Source: Sycon ciliatum
Taxonomy: Eukaryota; Porifera; Calcarea; Leucosolenida; Sycettidae
Assembly (NCBI RefSeq): GCF_964019385.1
Contig: NC_088654.1
Span: 21,679,631 to 21,743,630 of the forward strand
DNA length: 64,000 nt
Reading direction: 5' to 3'
The first letter of the stretch is position 1, and every line of letters begins with the position of its first letter. The notes beneath the pieces are model-generated. The model saw only the letters and a program-made list of their open reading frames with translations, had not been told where the DNA came from and searched no databases. This document shows, piece by piece, positions 40,076 through 50,314 of the stretch. Position numbers and translations under genes: made by a program.

Positions 40076-41827
40076 TCAAACGGAAAAGTTCGGAATTCCA
40101 GTCAGAGAAAATCTATGCTGAGAGTAATGAGCCTTTAGAGCAATGCGAAAATTGACAGAGGACTGAACGCAGCGGATGTGTTCTGGAAGTTTGTTCCATT
40201 CCACAGATAAACTGAAGAGAGGGGATTTAAGGAAATGGGCGCCAGAACGAGGTAAAACTATAGAGGACGGGTGACGACAACTAAGGGATACATTGAATTT
40301 GAAACGAATTAGCAAAGACGGAAACTGGTAAAACACATGATGAAAATACAGCAAGGACAGAATCTGACGACGCCACTTCAGGGATGACCAGTCACAAGTA
40401 CGATTAAGAATCTGCTTCGGAGTTTCCCACTCAGGAGGGTGCCGGGTCTTACAAAGCAGATATGTACGAGCAGCAACGGCTTGCAGTCGGTCTAACGTAA
40501 GCGAATCTGAATGGGATACGGCGAATGACCAGACAGGGACTGCGTATTCTAACAGTGGTCGTACGTAACACTTGTAGAGCAAATTCACGGTTGAAGCAGA
40601 AAGGAAATGGGCCATATGGCGCAACAGAAAAACACGACTGCGAAACTTATGGGTGATAGATTTTATATGGTCAGAAAAATTTAGTGAAGGAGTGATAGTC
40701 ACGCCGAGATGACAGTGGCTATCACCTTTCTGAATAGGCACACCGTTCATTGTCAAGGGGGATGACGGGCCGGGGGCTAATGCATATTTTTGAAAGGGTA
40801 GGTGGACGCATTTACTGGTGTTAAACGTCATGGCAGTAGCTGATGACCATTGACAACACTTATCAATGTCAGTCTGGAGCAATGCATGATGGATAGGAAG
40901 TGAGGTGTTTGCTGGAGAAACAAGAATTAAATTAGAGTCATCAGCAAAAAGGGATAGGGTACTAGAAGCAGGGGCATCAGGAAAGGAGTTGATGCACAGG
41001 TTAAAAAGAAGCGGGCCGAGATGGGAACCTTGGGGTACGCCAGCGGTGATGGGCAAAGGGTCAGAAAGAGTTTGGCCAATGCGAACGCAAATACTACGAT
41101 CACTGATAAAGTCCTTCACCCAAGAACAGGCAGAAAGAGAACACCAACCTGAAACAGATTGAATAACTAAATGATGACTAACTCTGTCAAAGGCCTTAGA
41201 AAAATCAAGGAATAGCTGGTCACAAGAAGACTTAGAGTCAAATGCACGCGAAACAATTGAGGTAAGCTGTACCAATTGGTCAACTGTTGACCTCTTTCGA
41301 CAAAAGCCAAACTGGCTGGAACTGATAATTTTATGGCTCTCAACAAACGAGTAAAACTGACGGCTAATCATAGACTCATACAATTTGGCAACTGCATTTA
41401 ACAGCGATATAGGACGGTAATTGACTGGGTGAGAAGGATTACCTTTTCCCTTGAACACAGGTACAACAACGGCAGATTTCCACTCCCTGGGCTGAGTACT
41501 GGACAGCAAGCAGCGGTTGAAAAGGGCGGAAAGAGACTGTGACGTGACCTCAGCTGTTTCACGAAGGATGCGATTGTTCAGCAGTCCAGCGGTTTTACGT
41601 TGAATGGGAAGTCTGGATAGCGTGTCAAATACGGACTGCACAGAGAATGGTTGTATGGAGAACTTCACAGTGGACGTGGGTGTTAAAATACCAGCTGAGT
41701 GCAGGTCAGGTGTTAGCAGTGGCGCCTGGCTGTAGCTCGCAAACACTTTGGCTAGGAGATTCGTCTTTTCCGTATTACTCGGCGGCGCATGTTGTGTGCT
41801 GCTGTTCTTGACCGGTGTCACATACAT
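40076..41827 (-). CDS. Non-LTR retrotransposon reverse transcriptase, 583 aa open, EN missing
   Basis: An uninterrupted frame with the RT motifs in order: WKSAVVVPVFKGKGNP, NYRPISLLNAVAKLYE, FGFCRKRSTVDQL, LFLDFSKAFDRVSHHL, GVPQGSHLGPLLF, LFADDSNLI (FADD at about residues 294-297), CHLGVTITPSLNFSDH, YVRPLLEYAVPVW, and a long C-terminal domain ending WNKLPEHIR and YSQHRFSLTGIPNFSV. The protein would copy RNA at a nicked target in APE-type elements, but the endonuclease half is gone: coding sequence ends at 41,824 against a MITE, and the first residues are read from MITE sequence. It looks recent (no stops) yet 5'-truncated, so it is dead as an autonomous element. Confidence 0.85.
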   Translation of the reverse strand: MYVTPVKNSSTQHAPPSNTEKTNLLAKVFASYSQAPLLTPDLHSAGILTPTSTVKFSIQPFSVQSVFDTLSRLPIQRKTAGLLNNRILRETAEVTSQSLSALFNRCLLSSTQPREWKSAVVVPVFKGKGNPSHPVNYRPISLLNAVAKLYESMISRQFYSFVESHKIISSSQFGFCRKRSTVDQLVQLTSIVSRAFDSKSSCDQLFLDFSKAFDRVSHHLVIQSVSGWCSLSACSWVKDFISDRSICVRIGQTLSDPLPITAGVPQGSHLGPLLFNLCINSFPDAPASSTLSLFADDSNLILVSPANTSLPIHHALLQTDIDKCCQWSSATAMTFNTSKCVHLPFQKYALAPGPSSPLTMNGVPIQKGDSHCHLGVTITPSLNFSDHIKSITHKFRSRVFLLRHMAHFLSASTVNLLYKCYVRPLLEYAVPVWSFAVSHSDSLTLDRLQAVAARTYLLCKTRHPPEWETPKQILNRTCDWSSLKWRRQILSLLYFHHVFYQFPSLLIRFKFNVSLSCRHPSSIVLPRSGAHFLKSPLFSLSVEWNKLPEHIRCVQSSVNFRIALKAHYSQHRFSLTGIPNFSV

Positions 41828-42156
41828 GTAGAGTAGAACCCGGGTTAATGGTCACACCGGATTAGGGATCAGAGCCGGGGGAGGGGGGGGGGGCACTTGG
41901 CACGTACATTGTGCGGGTGATCCTTCGGAGCCGGGGGGGGGGCACTTGGCATGTATATTGTGCGGGTGATCCTTATACCGGGATTTAATTTCCGGCCCAA
42001 GGGGGGGGTCCCCCGTCGGTTTCCGAGGAAGCCGTAACTTTTTTTCCTCCAAACTATTTTTCTGGGGTCCATCTACTCACAAGAACGTCAAGAAGTCGTT
42101 TTGCACACCTTTTTGCCCATCCCTGTACACCCTTAACCCGGGTTCTACTCTACATG
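41825..42156. mobile_element. 332-bp MITE, perfect 23-bp TIRs, TA duplication
   Basis: Ends CATGTAGAGTAGAACCCGGG... are perfect inverted copies, flanked by TA at 41,823-41,824 and 42,157-42,158. The interior has a direct duplication of a GGGGGGGCACTTGGCA...GTGCGGGTGATCCTT block. Non-coding. Confidence 0.9.
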
Positions 42157-42175
42157 TACGTGTATGTAGTACTAT

Positions 42176-42510
42176 TCTTACATGACACGTGATCGTCGCC
42201 GGGGCCATGGCCTGGCTAGGCGGCCTTCCCACGCCGCCGCGGGCATAATCAGGCCATGGCACCATCAGGACCGTTTGACGTCATTTCGGGAATTTCAGGA
42301 CCGTTTGACGTCATTTCGGGAATAATTCGACCTTTCGACCTTTGACCTTCCCTAATACTAGTATGTTGGATCGTGCTGTTTAAGAAATCAAATCAAGCAC
42401 GCTCTGTCTGTTATGATGGCTGAATCTTGCCCTTGCCTGCAGCCCTTGGGCTGCAGGCTCGGGCAAGATTCAGCCACCATGACCGCCTCGATCCTGAACG
42501 TGCTTATTAT
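42176..42510. repeat. Inverted copy of the TGACGTCA-minisatellite repeat
   Basis: Reverse complement of the 37.5-38.2 kb units: TTCTTACATGACACGTGATC at the left, two CCGTTTGACGTCATTTCGGG units, and the ATGGCTGAATCTTGCCC stem with AGCCCTTGGGCTGCAGGC loop at the right. Confidence 0.85.
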
Positions 42511-42569
42511 TATTATCATCATCAAATATTTGATAGGGCAATCCCCACAGGCCTAAAAGCGGGATTCAC

Positions 42570-42950
42570 AGAAGCTTTTTTGCGATGCGACGCGATCTGC
42601 GACGGACGTGTACGATGCGAACTCGCGAAATACCATTCACAGGAGAAGTCAGTGATGCGACAACATCTTGCTGATTTGGCAACGTCACCATGATATTCGC
42701 GCGGTTTGATACAACCTGTACAAATTTATAGGCAACTCTTGAACCTTTGTACAACTTTGCTGTAGAAAAGGTCAAAATCGTGCGCCAAATCGCTTGTCAC
42801 ATCGCATCGCATTGCAAAAGTTGAGCCAATACAAGCTCAACTTCTGCGATGGCCTGCGATGGCCCAGTTGCGGCAGTTGCGTGGGGTGCGACATGGCTGC
42901 GATTTGGGGTTTTCCCGGTTTCGCGCCTGTTGCATCGCAGACGATCCATA
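42570..42950. repeat. GCGATG-rich insertion truncating a non-LTR element
   Basis: TTTTGCGATGCGACGCGAT at 42,579 and the inverted ATCGCATCGCATTGCAAAA near 42,798-42,816 form an imperfect inverted pair, and further GCGATGG/GCATCGC words fill the region. It replaces the 3' end of the minus-strand non-LTR element: RT homology stops at LIYGSSA about 42,945. Probably a MITE; exact ends unclear. Confidence 0.45.
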
Positions 42951-45480
42951 TATCAAATCCGGCATGATGACAGATAGGAAGTACTTTCTTCGACTAGCTA
43001 GAGTGAGGCAACGTCGCGCCCGCCACAGACTACCAATCTTCCTAGCAGTGCGTGAGATGCACCGGTCAACTTGCGGTTGCCAGGCCATTCGTTCATCGAT
43101 CAAGATGCCGAGGTATTTCGCGCTGGTGGTGTGCGGAAGGACATCATTTCGACAGCGTACAACCACGTCCGGCTGCTGCCCACTGCTGCTGGTAAAAACC
43201 AATACATTGCTCTTCTTTGCATTTAGTACAAGACCACGAGCGTCCAGCCAACTTGAGAGGGAGGTAACCGCCAAGCTGAGCGCATCAGACACCTCTTGCG
43301 CTGTCCGTCTTGCACATGTCAGGGCGATGTCGTTCGCAAACTGCAGTGATGATGCCGGCGCAGATTCAGAGGGGACATCTCTAGTGTATATGGAGAACAG
43401 CATGGGTCCTAGTACAGAGCCCTGCGGCACACCACAAGTGCACGGTACAGTTCTGCCCAGTCGGGAGCCCATACGAACGCGTTGATGGCGCCCAGACAAA
43501 TAGTCGCGAAACCATTTCAGGGCTGTGCCGGAGATACCGATGCTGAACAAGTCCTGGATGAGGGTGGCATGCTTCACCTTGTCGAAGGCTTTACTCATAT
43601 CTAACAGGCATGTTGCTACAACAGAACCATTGTCTCTTGCTTAGAGGACGGTGTCCGAGAGCAGTGCCAGTGCATCTTCGGTCGAGTGTCCAGGGCGGAA
43701 TGCAAACTGGGTGTTAGGGAGAGCTGGGTCGACGAAGTCAACCAGGGCTTTCTGCACCAGCTTTTCGAGTAGCTTAGAGATCACGGGTAACAGCGACACA
43801 GGGCGGTAGTTTGTGGGCACGGATGGGTCTCCGGCCTTGAACAGGGGTGTGACGTGTGCTAGCTTGAAACCTCTTGGCACTTCCCCGCTGGACAGGGACG
43901 CATTAAACAGTGTGACCAGTGAAGGGGCAAGGATATCAGCGCTATGTTTCAGTACAAAACCGGGTATGTCGTCACTTCCTGTGGCCTTGGTCGTGTTGAT
44001 TGATCGTAGTAACCGCTCAACTTCCCTGACAGTAACCAGCGGAAAGGAGATGAGACATTGCTGTGGGGGTGGTCCGCTTGGTATCTGGAGACTTTGCGGC
44101 CGGCTGGTGTCCGTGATAACCTTGTGGAACGCGGTGGTTACTGCATCCATAGGGCATGCGGGCTCCTGGTGTTGACGGCTTCGTCCTGTGACCTGATTGA
44201 TAACCGACCACATTTGACGAGGATTAGAGTTATTCTCACTGCACTGGGTGCGGAAGTACTCATTGCGTTTTCTGCGGTACGCATTTGAGCATGCAGATCT
44301 GGCTCGCTTGAAGTCCTGATGTGCCGCCCAGTCCCCTTTGTTCGCGAGCCATTTCTTGTGGAGTCGGATTTTCCGCTGATTTAGCTGGAACAAGTCTCTA
44401 TCCGACCAGGGCGGGTTTGATGGCCGTTTCCCCTGACTTGTAAGAATCTGCGGAGCATGCCTGTTCAGCACGTCCATGAACCCTCCATGCCACTGGTGCC
44501 ACATTTGGTGCACGTCGGATCCAGGTGCAAATGCATACAAGTTAGTTGGCTGCAATGAGGTCACGCCGAAAAGACTCGAAGTCCATCCGGTGTAGATGGC
44601 GAGTGATGCGAGGTGCACGACTAGTAGTTTGCGCAGTGAGGAGATGGAGATGCGCTCTCACCAGGAAATGGTCGCTGATGTCACAGGGAATAACACTGCA
44701 AGCGGAGACGTTGGTAACGTCTGTAGGGCCTTCCCTATCAAAATAATAAATTCTACTACTACTACTACTACTGGTGGGATCTGAAAGAACAAGGTCGATC
44801 ACAGTTCCATGGGGATGCTCTGGTGTGACACGTGTTGGGGAGATAACGTGATTTTTCAGGCCATATACGTCGCAGAGATCAAGCAAGTGGCGCACCTGAT
44901 GACTACCTTGGCATACATTAGCGTTGAAGTCACCGAGTAGGGTCATCGACGGTGTCACTTGGGATGCCCGTTCAAGCTCTTGCTCTATCCGAGTCCAGTA
45001 GGCGACTGGCTCATTTGGCGGTCGATAGACGCATGCAACTAGGTGAGGTCCGGACTTGCTCTTGACTTCAAGCCATATGATTTCAACGTTTTCTTTGCTT
45101 AGGTCAGGACGCGGTCTTGCGGGAAGTGTGGAGCGGTAGTAGATGGCTACGCCACCACCCTGTCTACCACGATCACGTCGTGCAATTGAGTATCCTGGGA
45201 TACACAGTTCTCCATCTCCGATTGTCTGGTCCAGCCATGTCTCGGCAACACCAAGTATGTCCAAGCTCTGGCTTGCCAGCACAGCTTTGACATCGTGCAC
45301 CTTGTACCGCAAGCTACAGACATTTAGGAATGCAATATTGAGGGCGGATGTCTTGCTAGGCATCGGCTGGTTAGCTGAGGTAGGACGGGGCTTATTATTA
45401 TTAATTATTATTATTATTAAATTTTGAATGGGGCAGTCCCGCTTAAATGGTAATGCATGAGGATTTAGGGGGAGAGCCAT
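42945..45480 (-). pseudogene. Non-LTR retrotransposon ORF2 (APE endonuclease + RT), inactive
   Basis: From 45,480 the minus strand gives an endonuclease (LNIAFLNVCSLRYKVHDVKA, LGVAETWLD, GGGVAIYYRSTLPARP, ACVYRPPNEP, LLGDFNAN, ISDHFLVRAHL), then after a frameshift near 44,550-44,610 the linker and RT (INTTKATGSDDIPGFVLKHS, NYRPVSLLPVISKLLEKLV, FAFRPGHSTEDAL), a TAA in frame at about 43,641, then LLDMSKAFDKVKHATL, GVPQGSVLGPMLF and FANDIAL. The catalytic Asp pair is FAND, so RT would be dead even without the stop. Trinucleotide runs inside the EN region encode poly-Ile/Asn (45,391-45,420) and poly-Ser (44,755-44,775). The 3' end is missing. Confidence 0.9.
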
Positions 45481-45517
45481 AGAAAGGGTTATAAAGTTGA
45501 GACGAATACTGGGATGA

Positions 45518-46313
45518 CTAGCAGCTCAATCTGCGGTCGCGGATCATGTTGTTTACTGCAGCTGGTGACTGGGGATGCCGCATAGAGGTGAGGATCCGAG
45601 GAGCAAAGGTATGCTTTCCTGATGCCCGGACGAACCCTTCCTCGTCTGGAGACGCATGCGCTGCTTTGCCCCGGGATGTCAGTCTAAAAGCTGGGGTGAC
45701 AGGTGTTGCCTGCGCCTGCTTGAGTGACACCTGGGGTACTGGAACCCTGGACCTCAATTCAGGTTTCCGCTGCTGTTGCACTGGCTGCTGCGCTGGAGGT
45801 GACAGCTGCTCTTGGGCTGGTATAGTGACCTGGCTAACCCCAGGCTGCTGATTTGCAGCTGCGGTTGCAGCCCAGGTCAACTGCTGGTCGCTGTTCTGCA
45901 CGCTGTTTTGTACGGTGGCAGCTGCGGTCGCAGCCAGGGTCGACTGCTGGTCGCCGTTCTGCACGGTGCTGGCGTACGTACGGTGTTGGCCGGGCAGCGA
46001 TGTACGCTTGGGACAGTCACGTGCCAGGTGCTCACCACCACAGCGGTAACATGTCTGGGTTTGACCCCAGTGGTACGTACACCCTGTACTCATTTTCACC
46101 GATTCGTAGCTTGCAGGGAACTGTCTTTTTGAGCACCATCAAAACCCGCCGAGCTCCGGTGAGTATTTTGACCTCAGCATGAGACCGTGCGAGGCAAATT
46201 GCAAAGGTTTGATTGAAGACGACTTCTTCCAGGTGGCCGACTCTCTTCGCGGATCTCGATGGCCTTTCTTGCCGCGCCAGCTCGTGCGCGGAGATGTTGG
46301 CGCACAATAACAC
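45518..46313 (-). pseudogene. Non-LTR ORF1 protein with CCHC zinc knuckle, frame-shifted
   Basis: From 46,313: RAKRVGHLEEVVFNQTF-like beginnings and CKLRIGENEYRVYVPLG, then in the next frame YHWGQTQTCYRCGGEHLARD with a CCHC knuckle, followed by a Gln/Ala/Pro-rich tail (QQPGVSQVTIPAQEQLSPPA) to RDRRLSC. Nucleic-acid-binding ORF1 proteins of non-LTR elements have this layout. It lies directly upstream of ORF2 in the same orientation with about 40 bp between them. A frameshift near 46,080 breaks it. Confidence 0.75.
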
Positions 46314-46399
46314 TATTGACGTAAATATTGTCTATGCCTATGCTTCACTTCCGTTCTTCGGAACGACGTTGCTGCTGTCCGACGGCCTTTCATGACGCG

Positions 46400-46825
46400 G
46401 ATTAGGCAGCGCAGTTCTTTTCCGTTGAAATTGTTTCAGGAAAGCTGCAGTGACTGACAACTTCTTCACTAGAAGTAGAAGATGAAGATAATGTCAAATG
46501 ATTTTGTGTCGATCCAGTGTTTTGATGATCCCACTGCTGCGTATCCGTTGTACGACCACTTATGTTTCGTTGATGCAAATAAATGTGCAAAAAATATTCA
46601 GCATGCGATTTCAAGCATTTTGGCAGTGCATGGGGCTGCATTTGGATAATTAGAAGTTCCGGATAATTAGAAGTTAGGGCCTGGCAATTTGAGGTTCGAA
46701 TTAAAGGGAGTCTACCCGTACCGTAAAGTACCGCCAGATATGCAGAGCGCCCCATCATCTCATCGATCCTTTCGTGGTCGTTTTGTGGAGGTTGTCTGCT
46801 GTCTGTAGGTCATACGACATGAACC
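46400..46825. other. Gene-free stretch
   Basis: No coding or repeat family was recognised, apart from a short GGATAATTAGAAGTT direct duplication near 46,645-46,675. Confidence 0.5.
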
Positions 46826-47134
46826 TTGTACAGGTCTGCTCTCGATATAACAACTCTCACTTGTACATAAACCTCGTCAGTACATAAAAAAATCAAATCC
46901 CGCGCCGAAATAGCATCACTCCCATACAAAATTTGTTCTACACAACATAATCCTACATAACATAAACCTCGACATAACACACGCTACGGCGGTCCCCGAC
47001 GTGGGCGCGCACTAATTATAGGGAGGTTCTGCTCTACGTGTTGGGAACGCGACGCGACGCAAAGAATCGCGCGAACTTTCTTCGCGTTTCCGTAACGTAA
47101 AGAAATACCAGAGAGCAGAGCAGAAGCAGAGAGG

Positions 47135-48538
47135 GTGTTTGGAGGCACTGGCATCCAGCTGTCGGAGGAGGGCGAAAACTTGGCCCACAAGGCCGGTCAA
47201 CGTCATCTTGGAGCTGCTGTCGGGTCTACGGACTACATCGCTGCCTACCTGAATGAGAAGGCTACAGCATGGGCCGGAGAGGTGACCCGTCTCTCCGATC
47301 TTGCTGCCACTCACCCGCATGCCGCGTACGCTGGATATGTCTTCGGGCTACGCCATCGCTGGACGTTCATCCAGCGCACGATGCCGACAGCCGGGGACCA
47401 CTTGCACCCTCTGAAGGAGGCCATCGACAGCAAACTGATCCCTGCTTTGATGAAGCATCAACTGAATGATGTGGAGATGGATTTGGTCAAGCTCCCGACT
47501 CGGTTAGGAGGTATGTCCTTTGATGATCCAATGGCCGAAGCAGAACGCAAGCATGCGGACTCACTGCAATGCACAGCGCACCTCACAGAGCAGATTGTGA
47601 AGAACGAACCAGACGCTGATGTCATGGATAGTGTTGCGCACGACCGAGAACAAAAGGCAGTTGTTCACCAGCGTAACCGAGCATCCGCCACAACCAGAGC
47701 TAATGAGGTGCAGAGCAGGCTGCCGCCACTCCAACAGCGAGCCATGTCATTAGCCAGAGAGAAGGGAGGCTCTAGTACGCTCACGTCCATCCCAGTATCG
47801 GAACATGGGCTGTGTTTCGACGCGAAAGCCGATTTCCATGATCATGTCCACCTGCGCTATGGCTGGCCCTTGGATAGGCTGCCGGATACCTGTCCCTGTG
47901 GAGAGCGGTTCACTGTGGACCATGCCCAGATATGTAAGCTGTCGGGCTTCATTCACATGCGCCATGATGAGGTCACCAATTTCCTAGCCTCATGCATGAA
48001 AGAGATCCACAACGATGTGGAAGTTGAGCCGACACTCCAACCCATCACCGGTGAAGCCTTTCGCTATCGTACTGCCAATGTTGAGCCCGATGCGCGAGCG
48101 GACATCCGGGTGCGGGGCTTTTGGAACCATAGCCGCAATGCATTTTTCGATACGAGGGTGTTCTATCCCCACGCAGCGAGCTATCGGTCCCAGCCCATTG
48201 CATCTATTTATCGCAAGTTGGAAGGTGCCAAGAAGCGGGAGTATGGCGAAAGAGTTAACCAAGTTGAACATGGCTCGTTCACACCACTGGTCTTCTCCTC
48301 TTGCGGCGGAATGGGTCCAGAGGCAGCCATCGTCGTCAAGCGGATTGCTGATGCTCTGGCTTCTAAGCGCAAGGAGAGCTACAGCAAAGTCGTTTGCTGG
48401 ATGCGCTGCTGCTTGGCTTTCTCTCTTGCTAGGTCTGCGATCCGGTGCGTTCGAAGATCACGCTCCGTTCGCCGCCGTCACATCAACCTTGTGCCTGTCG
48501 ACCTCGTCCAGGCTGAGGCTCGCCTTGCTACGCATTAG
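47135..48538 (+). CDS. C-terminal 467 aa of an RLE-type non-LTR protein (thumb, CCHC, nuclease)
   Basis: Open through 467 residues: FGGTGIQLSEEGE, RHLGAAVGSTDYIAAYLNEK, HAAYAGYVFGLRHRWTFIQR (thumb), LVKLPTRLGGMSFDDP, a CCHC-type finger around CPCGERFTVDHAQICKLSGF followed by RHDEV, then the restriction-like endonuclease with RADIRVRGFW and AFFDTRVFYPHAAS, and KKREYGERVNQVEHGSFTPL. It aligns over its length with the intact protein at 59,188-62,610 and lacks the N-terminal Cys domain and RT catalytic motifs. It cannot retrotranspose by itself. No ATG context is implied; the first Met is internal to the element ORF. Confidence 0.85.
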   Translation: MFGGTGIQLSEEGENLAHKAGQRHLGAAVGSTDYIAAYLNEKATAWAGEVTRLSDLAATHPHAAYAGYVFGLRHRWTFIQRTMPTAGDHLHPLKEAIDSKLIPALMKHQLNDVEMDLVKLPTRLGGMSFDDPMAEAERKHADSLQCTAHLTEQIVKNEPDADVMDSVAHDREQKAVVHQRNRASATTRANEVQSRLPPLQQRAMSLAREKGGSSTLTSIPVSEHGLCFDAKADFHDHVHLRYGWPLDRLPDTCPCGERFTVDHAQICKLSGFIHMRHDEVTNFLASCMKEIHNDVEVEPTLQPITGEAFRYRTANVEPDARADIRVRGFWNHSRNAFFDTRVFYPHAASYRSQPIASIYRKLEGAKKREYGERVNQVEHGSFTPLVFSSCGGMGPEAAIVVKRIADALASKRKESYSKVVCWMRCCLAFSLARSAIRCVRRSRSVRRRHINLVPVDLVQAEARLATH

Positions 48539-48685
48539 ACTGTCTTCACAGCCATTTTAGCTTCCTCCTTATTGGACTGTTTTCACAGCCATTGTAGCTT
48601 CCTCCGTATAAGACTGTTTTCACAGCCATTTCAGCTCATTTTCTCTCGGTACTAAGCTGTTGACCTTGCACTTGTGTTTATTTTG

Positions 48686-48704
48686 CCCGTACAAGAGGCT
48701 TGGA
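48686..48704 (+). promoter_or_regulatory. Conserved 3'-terminal motif of the RLE family (copy b)
   Basis: TTGCCCGTACAAGAGGCTT, about 25 bp before the poly(A). The same word is near the 3' ends of copies f (9,571-9,590, one base different), e (57,458-57,474) and a (59,051-59,070). Probably recognised by the element RT for template selection; that role is inferred. Confidence 0.65.
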
Positions 48705-48712
48705 GTCACTGG

Positions 48713-48744
<32 letters not shown>

Positions 48745-49734
48745 AATGCTGTTCTGCTCTACGTTTCACCAAGAGTACATACTCTTGGTTTCACCTAGAG
48801 AAGTCACGTGGAATGTGTACTGGGAATTTCCCCTTCCATATTTGGCAGTTTTCTGCATGCAGTTGATCGATACCCAGCAAATCCGTACGCATTTTCTCTG
48901 CATGTGCCACAACGTAGAGAACTCCATCTCTGCGTAGAAATCTGGAGCCAAAACACGCGAAGCCGTAGACTCTAACCCAGACACCTGCTCTCTACGTGAT
49001 TTCTCTACGTTTCACGTATAGCAGAACCTCTCAACTCTCGATACAACATAAATTCACGTGCATGGTATGATCAAGCGGTAGCTGTAGCTACGCAGTTTAG
49101 GCCAGTTTAGTCCTACATAACGTAAACCTCGGCATAACGCACGCTACGGCGCAGTCCCCGACGTGTACACTCTCGATACAACGTAGATTCACGTGCGCGG
49201 TACAATCTAGCTGTAGCCGTAGCTAGCCAGTTTAGTCCTATGTGCATATATTCTGCAGCATTGATGGTATCTGATATCGATGGTGGTACAGTGTGTATAT
49301 GTTTGCACGGTTGAACCTGCCTTGTAATACCCTTCATTTTGAGGTGCATCTTGTATTTTACACACGGTTTTCTACATAACATATCTCTCGATATAACATA
49401 ATGTTTGCGTGGTCCCAGAGATTACGTTATATGGAGAGTAGACCTGTACACATATTGCACGTTATGCAGTCAATCCGTGCCTTCGAGAGGACACAATATA
49501 AATAAAAACCTGCCAAGTGTGACCTTAGGCTGTGTTTACATGAGAAATTTCAACCCGGGTCGAGTTCAGCCCGGGTTGAAAGTCTGTACGATAGACAAAA
49601 GAGGTGAGCGTTTACATGAAGACAGTTGACCCGGGTCAAATACTGATATGCCGCCAAAAGTCCACTTCTACAGTCCTGTATGGTCACGTGAATCCGTTCG
49701 CGCGAAATTTTTTTGCTGTGTATTATATTTTGAA

Positions 49735-49840
49735 AATCAGAAAAATAATAAGGCACCCATTTTGATAATCCAGGGGATGCATCGATGGCCCACGCCTGGT
49801 AAAAAGAATAAAATAGAAAAGAATCATGACAAGTACATGA
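49735..49840. repeat. Interspersed repeat shared with 6200-6312
   Basis: AGAAAAATAATAAGGCACCC, ATTTTGATAATCCAGGGGATG (one base differs) and GCCTGGTAAAA as at 6.2 kb, with a small ATCGATGGCC insertion difference. Confidence 0.7.
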
Positions 49841-49879
49841 CTAGACCTCTAGACAAAAATGTACATGTCTGACTTTAGT

Positions 49880-50314
49880 TCAACAGTCCTGCAAGGAAAC
49901 ACGTGCCTCGGCTACCACTACAGACGCGGGGTCCCTGGTGACACGGTGTGCGGATGATGATCTTGCCCCACGAAGGCACATCACGCTAGCTCGGACTAAT
50001 GCAAAGCTTAGCTTGCAGCGAAGCCATGCCATCGTCACGGAGTACGGCTCCTTCAGCTTGTCAGATAGCATGCTGGCAAGACGATTGAACAGGGCCGATG
50101 CACACTTGCTAGTGCCACCAGTGGCAGTGGCTGACAGCACCGCTGGCACGAACGTGGCGCGGTCAACCTCAAGCAGACGCTGCTCATATCTCCGGCGTTT
50201 CTCCTTTTCATGACGTGCATACACTGAGGAAACTGAGGCAGCGCGATTTGAGGCAGCGTAGGGGTTGAAAACCCTTATATCAAGAAAGGTGCGCTCAAAT
50301 CGGCCACCCCAGAC
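49880..50314 (-). pseudogene. RLE-type non-LTR copy c/d: C-terminal piece
   Basis: The minus strand reads GGRFERTFLDIRVFNPYAAS, YARHEKEKRRRYEQRLLEVD, TFVPAVLSATATGG, AWLRCKLSFALVRASVMCLR, VVVAEARVSL and stop. It begins exactly where the piece at 56,503-57,200 stops (ARLDVAANGIW), the two halves being separated by a hAT-like element with a 5-bp CCAGA duplication. Rejoined in order they give the nuclease motif D..G.W...FLD seen in the sister copies. Confidence 0.85.

Larger units (their letters stand above)
47107..48742 (+). mobile_element. 5'-truncated RLE-type non-LTR copy b, with poly(A)
   Basis: Starts inside the RT thumb region and ends in about 30 A. AAAGAAAT at 47,099-47,106 and 48,740-48,747 is a possible TSD, ambiguous because of the A run. 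The 3' UTR carries the shared TTGCCCGTACAAGAGGCTT motif at 48,686-48,704. Confidence 0.75.
46830..49447. mobile_element. Pogo/Tigger-like TIR pair (TA duplication) enclosing nested insertions
   Basis: The left end CAGGTCTGCTCTCGATATAA and the inverted right end CAGGTCTACTCTCCATATAA match at 18 of 20 bases, with TA outside each. CAG..., ...TCGATATAAC and TA duplication recall pogo/Tigger elements. Between them, CTCGAYATAACATAA-type words recur (46,925-46,990; 49,034-49,060; 49,115-49,190). A second inner inverted pair GGAGGTTCTGCTCTACGTG/CACGTATAGCAGAACCTC is at 47,022 and 49,015-49,032, around an RLE-type retrotransposon copy. No transposase recognised. Confidence 0.6.
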
